Below, in pieces: positions 17,840 through 25,984 of a stretch of DNA of 43,040 nucleotides; position 1 is the first letter of the stretch; each line of letters begins with the position of its first letter. Source of the DNA: JAWLFY01 sp964462125 (GTDB lineage: Bacteria > Planctomycetota > Planctomycetia > Pirellulales > Pirellulaceae); the NCBI GenBank assembly GCA_964462125.1, contig CAYWXT010000008.1:1-43040 (forward strand). The letters run 5' to 3'. Under the pieces are notes generated by a model. That model was not told the origin of the DNA. It was given only the letters and a program-made list of their open reading frames with translations, and did not search any database. Both the position numbers and the translations under genes were made by a program.

Positions 17840-18613
17840 ATGCCTGATCCACCCGAACACCGAACCGCTGAATTGAAAACGCCTGCAGGATCAGCGCAGG
17901 GAGCGGTATCGCGCGTGCTGTCGATGGCGGAGTTCGGTCCGGCCGAGTTGCGGCGCGCGATCGCGGCGATTCCGGTTAGCGTTGAGGATGAATCATGGCC
18001 AGAGGTCCAGATCACCGGCTTGTCCAGGCAGCACGGGGCCATGATGCGGATCGACCATCCTGTCCGTATCACCGCTGAAGGAATGCTCGGCGACTACGCA
18101 TTCGCGTTCAACGCGCAGGCCGACATCCGCTTGACCGGTTCGGTTGGTCACGGGGTCGGGGAAGGGATGGCCAGCGGCGCGGTGCGGATCCGCGGTGACG
18201 CCGGCCACGGTGCCGGGACGGCGATGACGGGAGGAACGTTGGCGGTCTACGGTTCCGCGGGCCCGCGGTGCGGGGCGGCGATGCGGGGCGGTGGAATTCT
18301 CGTTCGCGGCGATGTCGGCGAAGAGGCGGGCGTCGGGGCGTTGGGGGGAATGATCGTGATCGGCGGGAACGCCGGACCCAATCTCGGTGACGCCGTGAAC
18401 AATGTCACGATCTTCATCCGCGGCGATGCCGAGAGTCTTGCCGAGGGAGTCACCGAGGCCCCGCTGCGAAAACGCGAGCAACTCCGCTTGGGCCTGCTTT
18501 TGATCAACGCTTCGATGCGCGGCGACGCCAAGGAGTTCCGTCGCATCGTCCCCGAGGCAATGCTGCAAGCCGAGCGTGCCCAACAGGGAGAAATCGTCCC
18601 GAACTGGCGTTAG
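17840..18613 (+). CDS. GXGXG-motif protein (glutamate synthase alpha C-terminal-like, GlxC/MgsB type), 257 aa
   Basis: The central part is a right-handed helix of GXGXG-type repeats: GSVGHGVGEGMASGAVRIRG, GDAGHGAGTAMTGGTLAVYG, AGPRCGAAMRGGGILVRG, VGEEAGVGALGGMIVIGG, NAGPNLGDAV. This domain forms the C-terminal part of glutamate synthase large subunit and stands alone in GlxC and in the N-methylglutamate synthase subunit MgsB, as well as in formylmethanofuran dehydrogenase subunit C. The next gene resembles the FMN domain of glutamate synthase, which favours the GlxC/MgsB reading. No class II amidotransferase subunit is present in the window. The start has a weak Shine-Dalgarno sequence; ATG 17924 is an alternative. 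Confidence 0.82.
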   Translation: MPDPPEHRTAELKTPAGSAQGAVSRVLSMAEFGPAELRRAIAAIPVSVEDESWPEVQITGLSRQHGAMMRIDHPVRITAEGMLGDYAFAFNAQADIRLTGSVGHGVGEGMASGAVRIRGDAGHGAGTAMTGGTLAVYGSAGPRCGAAMRGGGILVRGDVGEEAGVGALGGMIVIGGNAGPNLGDAVNNVTIFIRGDAESLAEGVTEAPLRKREQLRLGLLLINASMRGDAKEFRRIVPEAMLQAERAQQGEIVPNWR

Positions 18614-18664
18614 CCCCGATGGTTTTCAAAGGGGATCGATCCTGTTTTCCGGACCGGACATGAA

Positions 18665-19771
18665 ATGGATGAACGACTGGCTCCCCTCTGCCTCTTGCCG
18701 CCGGCGACCGATACGCCTTGGACCGGGATCGATTGGGCGGCAACCGGTTCCGGGATCGCGCGGCGGTCCGGAGATGCCGAGCGGCTGGAGTTGCCCCTGT
18801 TTTGGTATGCCCCCGATTGGTTTCGCGTACCGACCGAACTGGCCGCCGAGTTGGCGTGGTCGGTGAGCCGGTTGGGCGTGATGGTGGCGGCGCTGCGCAG
18901 CGAGATCGCGGCGCCGGGGACCGAAACGCGGTTGCACGAGGGATCAGCCGCGGTGCCGGGAGGCGGTGCGGGATCACCGGGGGCGCTGCTGCGAATGGTT
19001 CCCTACCGGCCGGAACGGTATGGGCTGGTCGCTCGCGATTTCGACGATGCCGGGGTGATCGACGTGCGGTTGGCCGGGAGCCGTGACGGCTACGGTCGCT
19101 TCGCCTACACACCGGCCCAGATCCAACGTTGGGAAGCGACCCCGGACGAGGAGCCGCTTGCCGGAGGCAGTTGGCTGCCGGCGGCAACGTTTCCGCCCGA
19201 CGTCGTCTCCTTGACGCACTTGGCGACGAAACTTGATCAACTCCGATCTCTCGCCCCCACCGCGATGGTCTACGTATCGATCGCCCCGGTGCGGCTCGAC
19301 GATGAACTACCCCGAATCGCCTCGGCGAAGCCGGACGGCCTGATCCTGAGACTGGACCAATTGCATGTGGATGGGTTGCCCTTGGCATCGCTGGTCCGGC
19401 GGGCCCGGAAGCTGCTCGACCGGTACGCCGCGTCGGACACCATGCCGATGTGGGTTGTGCCGGGAGCGGTGTCGCCCGGGGACGTGGTCAAGCTGATCGA
19501 ACTCGGCGCCTCGGCCGTCGCCATCGATGCCTGGTGCAATCCGGTGCGTGACCACGCCTTGCAGATCCGTCCACCTTCCAGTTTCGGCTACACAGCGCCT
19601 GGAGACAGCTACCCGAAAATGGTCGATACCTTCGTGCGGGACCAGCTCCTCGACTTGGTCGAATCGGTTCGGGGGCTGTCCCTCTCGGCCAAGCAACTAC
19701 CGCCCGGCGAGCGGCTGGGGAGCTTCAGTGGCAGTTGGTCGAAGACACTCGGTGTCCGCCCAATCGGTTGA
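18665..19771 (+). CDS. Divergent glutamate-synthase-like (GlxD/MgsC-type) protein, 368 aa
   Basis: The C-terminal half has the TIM-barrel pattern of the FMN domain of glutamate synthase: PDGLILRLDQLHVDGLPL, MPMWVVPGAVSPGDVVKLIELGASAVAIDAW. The position where family members have the [3Fe-4S] cysteines after a GC.M..CH motif reads AIDAWCNPV here, so the usual cluster motif is not seen. The N-terminal half is poorly conserved. At 368 residues it is shorter than typical family members (over 420). Located 51 bases after the GXGXG gene, it is probably its partner subunit. It may be FMN-only or non-catalytic; this needs structural comparison. Confidence 0.65.
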   Translation: MDERLAPLCLLPPATDTPWTGIDWAATGSGIARRSGDAERLELPLFWYAPDWFRVPTELAAELAWSVSRLGVMVAALRSEIAAPGTETRLHEGSAAVPGGGAGSPGALLRMVPYRPERYGLVARDFDDAGVIDVRLAGSRDGYGRFAYTPAQIQRWEATPDEEPLAGGSWLPAATFPPDVVSLTHLATKLDQLRSLAPTAMVYVSIAPVRLDDELPRIASAKPDGLILRLDQLHVDGLPLASLVRRARKLLDRYAASDTMPMWVVPGAVSPGDVVKLIELGASAVAIDAWCNPVRDHALQIRPPSSFGYTAPGDSYPKMVDTFVRDQLLDLVESVRGLSLSAKQLPPGERLGSFSGSWSKTLGVRPIG

Positions 19772-19836
19772 GGGACTCTTCTGATTTCGATGCGCGGTCG
19801 ACAGGCGGGTAGCCTGTGCTGCTCCCGAGCGTCTCG

Positions 19837-21843
19837 TCACTGCAGGAAGGCGTCGGGGTCCGCATCGCTGGGCATCCGCCAATCGCCTCGGGGGGAGAGG
19901 CCGACCGACCCGACTTTGGGGCCGTCGGGGACGCAGTTCCGTTTGAACTGGTTGTGGAAGAACCGGCGAAGGAACGTGTCGAGCGTCTGTTCGATCACCG
20001 CTGGGGGAAACTCTTCCGAGAAACGGGCGTGCTGGGCCAGGTAGCGGACCTTGTCGCGGCTGCAGCCGTGGCGGACGAAGTGATAGAGAAAGAAATCGTG
20101 CAGCTCGTAGGCCCCGACCGAAGCCTCGGTGTCTTGGCGGATCGAACCGTCCTTGGCCGGTGGAAGCAACTCGGGCGAGATCGGTGTGTCGGCAATGCCG
20201 TGCAACAACTCGCGGACTTCGCCGTCGAACTGGTGATCGGCGGCGAAGCGAACCAGGAATCGGACGAGTGTTTTGGGGATCGATGTATTGACGTTGTACA
20301 TCGACATGTGATCGCCGTTGTAGGTTGACCAACCGAGTGCCTGCTCGCTCATGTCGCCGGTCCCGATCACGAACCCGCGGCTCATCAACACCAGGGTCCT
20401 GGCCCTCGCCTGGACGTTCTCGAACACCAGGTCGGCCGCATCGGCGGGGATCTCGAGTAGCTGTTCCTGGAGCGAGTCGGCGGTGGTGTTTTCGTCGAGA
20501 GCAATCCCGAACGGCTGGTGTCCGATGTCTCGAAAGATCTGCAGGCAGAGTTCGCGGATGTCGACACATTCCGGGGTGATACCCATCGCGGCGATCAGCT
20601 TGTCGGCATTGCTCCGCGTCTGTTGGGTCGTGCCGAACCCGGGCATCGTGATGCCGTGGATCCGATGGCGGGGAATCGCGAGGGCATCGCAGGCGCGAAT
20701 CGCCACGAGCAGGGCAAGGGTGCTGTCCAGCCCACCGGAGATACCGATGGCCAAGGGGACCGAGTCGGCGATCCGCGTCAATCGTTTCGCGAGCCCGGCG
20801 GTCTGCAGTCCCAGAATCTCCGCGCAGCGGGCTTCCCGTTCGGCCGATTCTCGCGGCACGAAAGGCTGGCCGTCGACGGTCCGCCGGAGTTTCGTTTTGA
20901 CCGGGCGAGCGGCGAGTGATCGGGAATCGACGTCGAGCGGAATCTCGCGAAACGTGATCCGCCTCCGCTCCCGCAAATCATCGAACGAACCGATCACCCG
21001 GCGATCGTGGGCCAGGCGTTCGAGGTCAACATCGTGGGTCACCGCGGTTTCCCAGACGATCGCCGGCTCCTTGCCGTCGCCAATCCGGCGCGATTCCCCC
21101 AGGATCTGGCCGCTCTCGGCGATCACGCACTGTCCGCCGTAGATGAAGTCCGACGTCGACTCGCCGGGGCCGGCCCCGGCGTAGACGTAGGCCGCGACGC
21201 AGCGGCCCGATTGGCTGCGAATCAGGTCTCGCCGCCAGGCGGCTTTGCCGATCGTTTCGTTGCTCCCCGAAAGATTGACCAACACGTTGGCCCCGGCCAC
21301 CGATGCCAGGCTGCTGGGCGGGACCGGTGTCCAGAAGTCCTCGCACAGTTCCACCGCGACGACCGCTTCTCCGCGGCGAAACAACAGGTCGGTCCCGAAC
21401 GGCACGGTTTCCCCAGCAATGCTCACCCGGTCCGGGTCGCCGTCACTGCTGCTGCGAAAATGGCGGCCTTCATAGAACTCGCGGTAGGTCGGCAGATACG
21501 TCTTCGGGACCACGCCGACGATCCGGCCGGCCGCGATCACCGCGGCGACATTCATCAGCGAGTCCTCGACCACCAGCGGCAATCCAGCGACGACGACCGC
21601 CGCGTGCTCACGACTCTGCTGGACCAGCCGATCGAGCCCCTCGATGGTTCGCTCCAGCAGCGATGTGGTGGCGAACAGGTCGCCGCAGGTGTAGCCGCTG
21701 AGCCCCAACTCCGGCAGCACGACCAGGTCGCTGTCGTCCGAATGGCGGATCGCCACGATCGACGCGGCGGCGTTGGCCAGCGGATTGGCGACCGCCACCG
21801 GAGGGGCCGCGGCGGTGATTCGGAAGATACCGTGGGGATACAA
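19837..21843 (-). CDS. nadE: Glutamine-dependent NAD+ synthetase, 668 aa
   Basis: Makes NAD+ from deamido-NAD+, ATP and glutamine. The N-terminal nitrilase-type glutaminase has the E-K-C triad: Glu45 (LPELGLSGYTCGD), Lys114 (VPKTYLP), Cys167 (VELCEDFW). The C-terminal synthetase has the PP-loop GISGGLDSTLAL, GFGTTQQTRSNA, FENVQARARTLVLM and GTGDMSEQALGWSTYNGDHMSMYNVN. Length is normal for the two-domain form. The start is the TTG at 21843, because MYPHGIFRITAAAP matches the usual N-terminus of the family; no better start was found. It converges on the glutamate-synthase-like gene with 65 bases between the stops. Confidence 0.95.
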   Translation of the reverse strand: MYPHGIFRITAAAPPVAVANPLANAAASIVAIRHSDDSDLVVLPELGLSGYTCGDLFATTSLLERTIEGLDRLVQQSREHAAVVVAGLPLVVEDSLMNVAAVIAAGRIVGVVPKTYLPTYREFYEGRHFRSSSDGDPDRVSIAGETVPFGTDLLFRRGEAVVAVELCEDFWTPVPPSSLASVAGANVLVNLSGSNETIGKAAWRRDLIRSQSGRCVAAYVYAGAGPGESTSDFIYGGQCVIAESGQILGESRRIGDGKEPAIVWETAVTHDVDLERLAHDRRVIGSFDDLRERRRITFREIPLDVDSRSLAARPVKTKLRRTVDGQPFVPRESAEREARCAEILGLQTAGLAKRLTRIADSVPLAIGISGGLDSTLALLVAIRACDALAIPRHRIHGITMPGFGTTQQTRSNADKLIAAMGITPECVDIRELCLQIFRDIGHQPFGIALDENTTADSLQEQLLEIPADAADLVFENVQARARTLVLMSRGFVIGTGDMSEQALGWSTYNGDHMSMYNVNTSIPKTLVRFLVRFAADHQFDGEVRELLHGIADTPISPELLPPAKDGSIRQDTEASVGAYELHDFFLYHFVRHGCSRDKVRYLAQHARFSEEFPPAVIEQTLDTFLRRFFHNQFKRNCVPDGPKVGSVGLSPRGDWRMPSDADPDAFLQ

Positions 21844-22205
21844 ACGCAGGACTCACCGGTGATTTGGTTTCGGACAATGGCTTCGCTCGGTCTCAAAACA
21901 TGGATGAAGCGAGAGGGCGAGCACCATCGGCTCCGGGTTCTGAGACCAAGCTTAGGTTAGCAGAAGGCGGCTGGTCAGCTTGGTCAGCCCATCAGCGCGG
22001 GGGGTGGAAAGAATCTAACTTGACGGGCTCGACAGTCGGGTCGTACTGTCGCAGCGATTCCCCCCACCCCCTTCAACCCGCGCCCACGAAACCCGCGCCA
22101 CGCAAAACCGGAGGAGAGGGGACAGAGAGAGCCGCTGCGCGGGCAAACGGCCGGCTTTCCGGAAAGGCTCTCAGAACACAGACTCGTCACCAAGGAGCGG
22201 TCCAG

Positions 22206-23177
22206 GTGTGCTTGCTTCCCGCCCATGGGCTTTGCCGATGGTCATCGATCGTGCTGCTGTCGATCGCCGGGGCGGGCTGCGCAAGCTGGACCGACCGCCC
22301 CGACGCCGAACTTGCGGAGATGGTAGGGCAATCAGGGCGCAGGGGTTCGAGCGGTTCGAAGCTGCTGTCTCTTCAGGAGCAATCGGCGGCGGTCACATTG
22401 ACGGTGGAATCGTTCACCGTTCCCTACGTGTCGGTCGAACCCGAGGAGGCCGGAGCGGGGACTCCGGAGACGGATGGATCTGACGAGGCGAGCGATGCCG
22501 AGATCGAATCGTCCGTATGGCAGTGGATCGACGAAGCAGCGATTGCCGCTGCGACCCGGCGACGATACCAAGCCAACGGGTTGCGAATCGGCCGGTTGGT
22601 TCGCGAGGACCGTTTTCGGCGGGCGATCGAGCGCCGCCGTGGCGGCCGCGAGGATGTGCTCGATGAGTTTCTCCGAGAGGCCGACGTGGCAAGCCCGCTG
22701 GCCCAAAGCGATCGCACGCTTCCCATGCGGTTCGGCCGCCGATATGAGCTTCCGTTGCATCAGCCCCGCAGTGGGGAGCAGGTGTCGTTGCTCCGTGTCG
22801 ATCGGCGGTTGGTCGGTCGCACCCTCCGCAACCCGCAGCTCCTGCTGGGACTCTCGGTGCATCAAGGCGGTTCACCCCACGAGGTGGAACTGGAGATTCG
22901 GCCGGAGATTCAACACGGGGAGGCGAAGCGATCGTTTGTCAGCAGCGACTCCGGCTCCGCGATCCGGATTGACACCCGCCGTGAAGCTTGGAAGCTGGAA
23001 ACCCTCGACTTCGCCGCCACGCTCGCTGTCGGCGACGCGGTGGTGATTTCGACCACGACCCCGACGATCGGACTCGGCGATCAGATGCTGACCGACAACG
23101 CCTCGGACCGTGGCCGCGAACAGTTGTTTTTGGTGCTGCAAGTGACCAGGATCCCCAGTTTGGCCGACCAGCTCTGA
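22206..23177 (+). CDS. Putative lipoprotein of unknown function, 323 aa
   Basis: I chose the GTG at 22206 because AAGGAG lies 8 bases upstream and a signal sequence follows at once (VLLSIAGAGC, lipobox-like with Cys at ~24). The frame is open from 21864 but the upstream residues are Pro/Arg-rich. The mature part is hydrophilic with an acidic linker (EPEEAGAGTPETDGSDEASDAE avoided as a domain), a basic helix (RFRRAIERRRGGREDVLDEF) and a C-terminal beta-rich region ending IRIDTRREAWK..LVLQVTRIP. No known domain recognised. It precedes the reductase gene by 24 bases and may belong to the lipid-type cluster. Confidence 0.65.
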   Translation: MCLLPAHGLCRWSSIVLLSIAGAGCASWTDRPDAELAEMVGQSGRRGSSGSKLLSLQEQSAAVTLTVESFTVPYVSVEPEEAGAGTPETDGSDEASDAEIESSVWQWIDEAAIAAATRRRYQANGLRIGRLVREDRFRRAIERRRGGREDVLDEFLREADVASPLAQSDRTLPMRFGRRYELPLHQPRSGEQVSLLRVDRRLVGRTLRNPQLLLGLSVHQGGSPHEVELEIRPEIQHGEAKRSFVSSDSGSAIRIDTRREAWKLETLDFAATLAVGDAVVISTTTPTIGLGDQMLTDNASDRGREQLFLVLQVTRIPSLADQL

Positions 23178-23201
23178 GAGCCGTTCGGAAACAAGAGGCA
23201 G

Positions 23202-24215
23202 ATGCGAATCCTCGTGACCGGCTGTGGAGGCTTTCTCGGCAGCGAAATTGTTCGTCAGTTGCTTGCCCGGGGCGACGCGGTGGTGGGGGTCGCGCGGGGG
23301 GACTACCCGGAACTGCGAGCCCTTGGGATGGATTCGATCCGCGGCGACCTGACCGAGCGAGCATTCGTGTTGGACTCGGTGCGTGGTGTCGACGCGGTCG
23401 TCCACACCGCGGCCCTCGCCGGCGTGTGGGGACCGTGGGAGCGGTTTCGCGCCATCAATGTCTCGGCGACACAGCATCTGATCGAGGCCTGCCTCGCCTC
23501 CGGGGTCGGTTCGTTGGTGTTCACCAGCAGTCCCAGCGTGACCTTTTCGGGCCAGGACCAATGCGGTGTCGACGAGTCGGCCCCTTATCCCGAGCGGTGG
23601 TTGTGCGCCTATCCGGAGACCAAAGCGATGGCGGAGCGTGCGGTCTTGGAGGCGCACGCTGCCGGTGGACTGCATACCTGCGCCCTCCGGCCGCACTTGA
23701 TCTGGGGCGAGCGCGACCCGCATCTACTGCCACGGATCGTGGAGCGTGCCCGGCGGGGGCGGTTGCGGATTGTCGGCGAGGGGAACAACGTGGTCGACAC
23801 GGTTCACGTGGTCAACGCGGCCGCGGCGCACCTGGACGCCTTGGACACATTGCGGGACCGTCCCGAGGTCGGTGGGGGGCGGGCGTACTTCATTGCCCAG
23901 GACGAGCCGGTCGACCTCTGGGAATGGATCGGAACGATCTGTGACATCGCCGGCGTCGCCCGACCGCGGCGGCGGATCGGGTTTCGTCTCGCCTACGGCA
24001 TCGGGGCGGCGTGCGAGGCGGTTTATCATGTCGCGAGGCGTCGCGAGGAGCCGCCGATGACCCGTTTTGTCGCCGCCCAGTTGGCGCGCCACCACTACTT
24101 CGACACCTCAGCGGCCCGCGACCGGCTCGGCTATCGTGTCCGGATTTCGATGGAACAAGGGTTGGAACGGCTCCGCCAGGCCTGGTCGAATCAGCCTCCC
24201 TCCAGGGAGTCGTGA
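23202..24215 (+). CDS. NAD(P)-dependent epimerase/3-beta-HSD family reductase (OleD-like), 337 aa
   Basis: Extended SDR: dinucleotide-binding TGCGGFLGSEIV at the N-terminus, GDLTE, VVHTAALAGVWG, FTSSPSVTF (catalytic Ser region) and YPETK (YxxxK). The GVWGPWERFRAINVSAT and LRPHLIWGERDPHLLPRI stretches are like 3-beta-hydroxysteroid dehydrogenase/OleD proteins, which reduce beta-keto lipids in olefin and sterol routes. Start ATG 23202 follows AAGAGGCAG. Downstream, 126 bases away, is a ketosynthase, which supports reduction of a beta-ketoacyl product as a hypothesis. Other substrates such as nucleotide sugars are less likely from these motifs but cannot be excluded. Confidence 0.85.
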   Translation: MRILVTGCGGFLGSEIVRQLLARGDAVVGVARGDYPELRALGMDSIRGDLTERAFVLDSVRGVDAVVHTAALAGVWGPWERFRAINVSATQHLIEACLASGVGSLVFTSSPSVTFSGQDQCGVDESAPYPERWLCAYPETKAMAERAVLEAHAAGGLHTCALRPHLIWGERDPHLLPRIVERARRGRLRIVGEGNNVVDTVHVVNAAAAHLDALDTLRDRPEVGGGRAYFIAQDEPVDLWEWIGTICDIAGVARPRRRIGFRLAYGIGAACEAVYHVARRREEPPMTRFVAAQLARHHYFDTSAARDRLGYRVRISMEQGLERLRQAWSNQPPSRES

Positions 24216-24341
24216 GGCGGTTTCCGGCAGGGGGTAATCGGCAAGTGTGGAGGTTTCTGGCCGTTGTCAATCCGAGCCGGACGCGTTAGCTTGCGGGACT
24301 TGCCAAGCGGCTCCCTTTAACTTTGTGTCGGATTCCCGAAC

Positions 24342-25601
24342 GTGATAGCCCCCAACCGCGCTTCCCAGCTTCCGGACGACCAAAGGATCATGATCACCGG
24401 GGTCGGCTTGACCGCACCGAACGGCGACAGCTGGGGGGCCTTTCGCGAGTCCCTGTTGGCTGGCCGCAGCGGAGTCAAGCCGTACGAGATTCGCTATTTC
24501 GGGGAGACGGTGGCGGGGATCTGCGAATTCGACACCAAGCGTTACCAGAGCAAACGGGAGGTTCGGCGGGGGACACGGGCCGGCAGTGTGGGTGTGTACG
24601 CGGCGAACGAAGCGATCCGGCATGCCGGCCTGGACTGGGAAAACACCGACAAATCGCGGGTCGGGATCTACATTGGCGTGACCGAGCACGGCAACGTCGA
24701 AACGGAGAACGAGATCTACATCATCAAGGGGTTCGACTACGACACCAGCTGTTGGTCACATCATCACAACCCCCGCACGGTTGCCAACAATCCGGCCGGG
24801 GAGATCGCACTGAACATGGGGATCACCGGGCCACACTACACGATCGGCGCCGCCTGTGCCGCCGGAAATGCGGGCTTGATCCAAGGGGCGCAGATGCTGC
24901 GTTTGGGCGACTGTGACCTGGCGATCGCGGGGGGAACGAGCGAGAGCATTCACACGTTCGGAATTTTCGCCAGTTTCAGCAGCCAGAATGCCCTGGCCTC
25001 GCACGCGGAGCCATCGAAGGCGTCGCGTCCTTTTGACACCCGCCGCAACGGGATCGTCGTCGCCGAGGGAGGGTGTCTATACACTTTGGAACGATTCAGT
25101 GACGCCAAAGCCCGCGGTGCCGAGATTCATGGTGAGCTGGTCGGTTATGCAATCAACACCGACGCCACCGATTTCGTGTTGCCCAATCCCGACCGGCAGG
25201 CCCAGTGCATGCGGCTGGCGCTGCAGCGTGCTGGGTTGAACGTCGATGACATCGATGTTCTGAGCACCCACGCCACCGGGACGATGAGCGGCGACACGCA
25301 GGAGTGCGCCGCGGTGCGGCAGGTCTTTGGCGACGCCGACCGGGTGCGGATCAACAACACCAAAAGTTACATTGGTCACGCGATGGGAGCTGCCGGCTCG
25401 TTGGAGCTGGCCGGCAACCTGTGCTCCTTCCAAGACCGCGTGGTCCACCCGACAATTAATGTCGACGAGCTCGACCCGGAGTGCGAGCTTCGTGGGTTGG
25501 TGCTCAATGAAGCCCAGGAGGCGGGGCGAGTCGACTACATCCTCAATAATTCCTTCGGGATGTTGGGGATCAACTCGGTCGTGATCATCGGCCGTGTCTG
25601 A
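24342..25601 (+). CDS. Beta-ketoacyl-ACP synthase (FabF-like), non-housekeeping type, 419 aa
   Basis: Condensing enzyme with a complete Cys-His-His triad: AACAAG (Cys172), STHATGTMSGD, and NTKSYIGHAMGAAG. The TGVGLTAPNG start and the C-terminal NNSFGMLGINSVVII are typical of FabF. It differs from housekeeping FabF in the long EHGNVETENEIYIIKGFDYDT-type insert region around residues 115-145 and in HATGT replacing HGTGT. The GTG at 24342 is used; the ATG at 24390 has AAGGA too close. An ACP follows 104 bases downstream and a flavoprotein after that, so this is a dedicated acyl-assembly set. Product unknown. Confidence 0.9.
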   Translation: MIAPNRASQLPDDQRIMITGVGLTAPNGDSWGAFRESLLAGRSGVKPYEIRYFGETVAGICEFDTKRYQSKREVRRGTRAGSVGVYAANEAIRHAGLDWENTDKSRVGIYIGVTEHGNVETENEIYIIKGFDYDTSCWSHHHNPRTVANNPAGEIALNMGITGPHYTIGAACAAGNAGLIQGAQMLRLGDCDLAIAGGTSESIHTFGIFASFSSQNALASHAEPSKASRPFDTRRNGIVVAEGGCLYTLERFSDAKARGAEIHGELVGYAINTDATDFVLPNPDRQAQCMRLALQRAGLNVDDIDVLSTHATGTMSGDTQECAAVRQVFGDADRVRINNTKSYIGHAMGAAGSLELAGNLCSFQDRVVHPTINVDELDPECELRGLVLNEAQEAGRVDYILNNSFGMLGINSVVIIGRV

Positions 25602-25705
25602 TCGGTTGCTCCCTGGAGTAGCCGTGATCCCACCCACAGCGTTGAATTACACTCACGAAATCGTCGCGGAGACCGTGACACCCTGCACCTTGGAGCCCTT
25701 GGTTC

Positions 25706-25966
25706 ATGACCGCCGCCGAAATTCGGGACGAAATCCTGGACATCCTCGACGACATCGCGCCGGATGAGGAACTTGATCAACTCGACGACGAACAGCCGTT
25801 CCGGGACCAGCTGGAACTGGACTCGATGGACTTCTTGGACATCGTGATGGAATTGCGTAAACGTCACCGCGTGCAAATCCCCGAGGAGGATTACGGTCAC
25901 CTGGCGAGCATGAACTCGACCGTCGCCTACCTCGAGCCCAAGATGCGAGACATCGTTAAGTCCTAG
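25706..25966 (+). CDS. Acyl carrier protein, 86 aa
   Basis: Small acidic helical protein with the phosphopantetheine attachment site at Ser40 in LELDSMDFLDIVMEL. The first helix is IRDEILDILDDI and the third region is VQIPEEDYGHLASMNSTVAYL. Length fits an ACP with a ~8-residue N-terminal extension. It is probably loaded by a phosphopantetheinyl transferase encoded elsewhere. Position between the ketosynthase and the flavoprotein suggests it carries the chain that both enzymes act on. It ends 18 bases before the flavoprotein start. Confidence 0.92.
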   Translation: MTAAEIRDEILDILDDIAPDEELDQLDDEQPFRDQLELDSMDFLDIVMELRKRHRVQIPEEDYGHLASMNSTVAYLEPKMRDIVKS

Positions 25967-25984
25967 CCGCCAAGTCCTAGCCCC

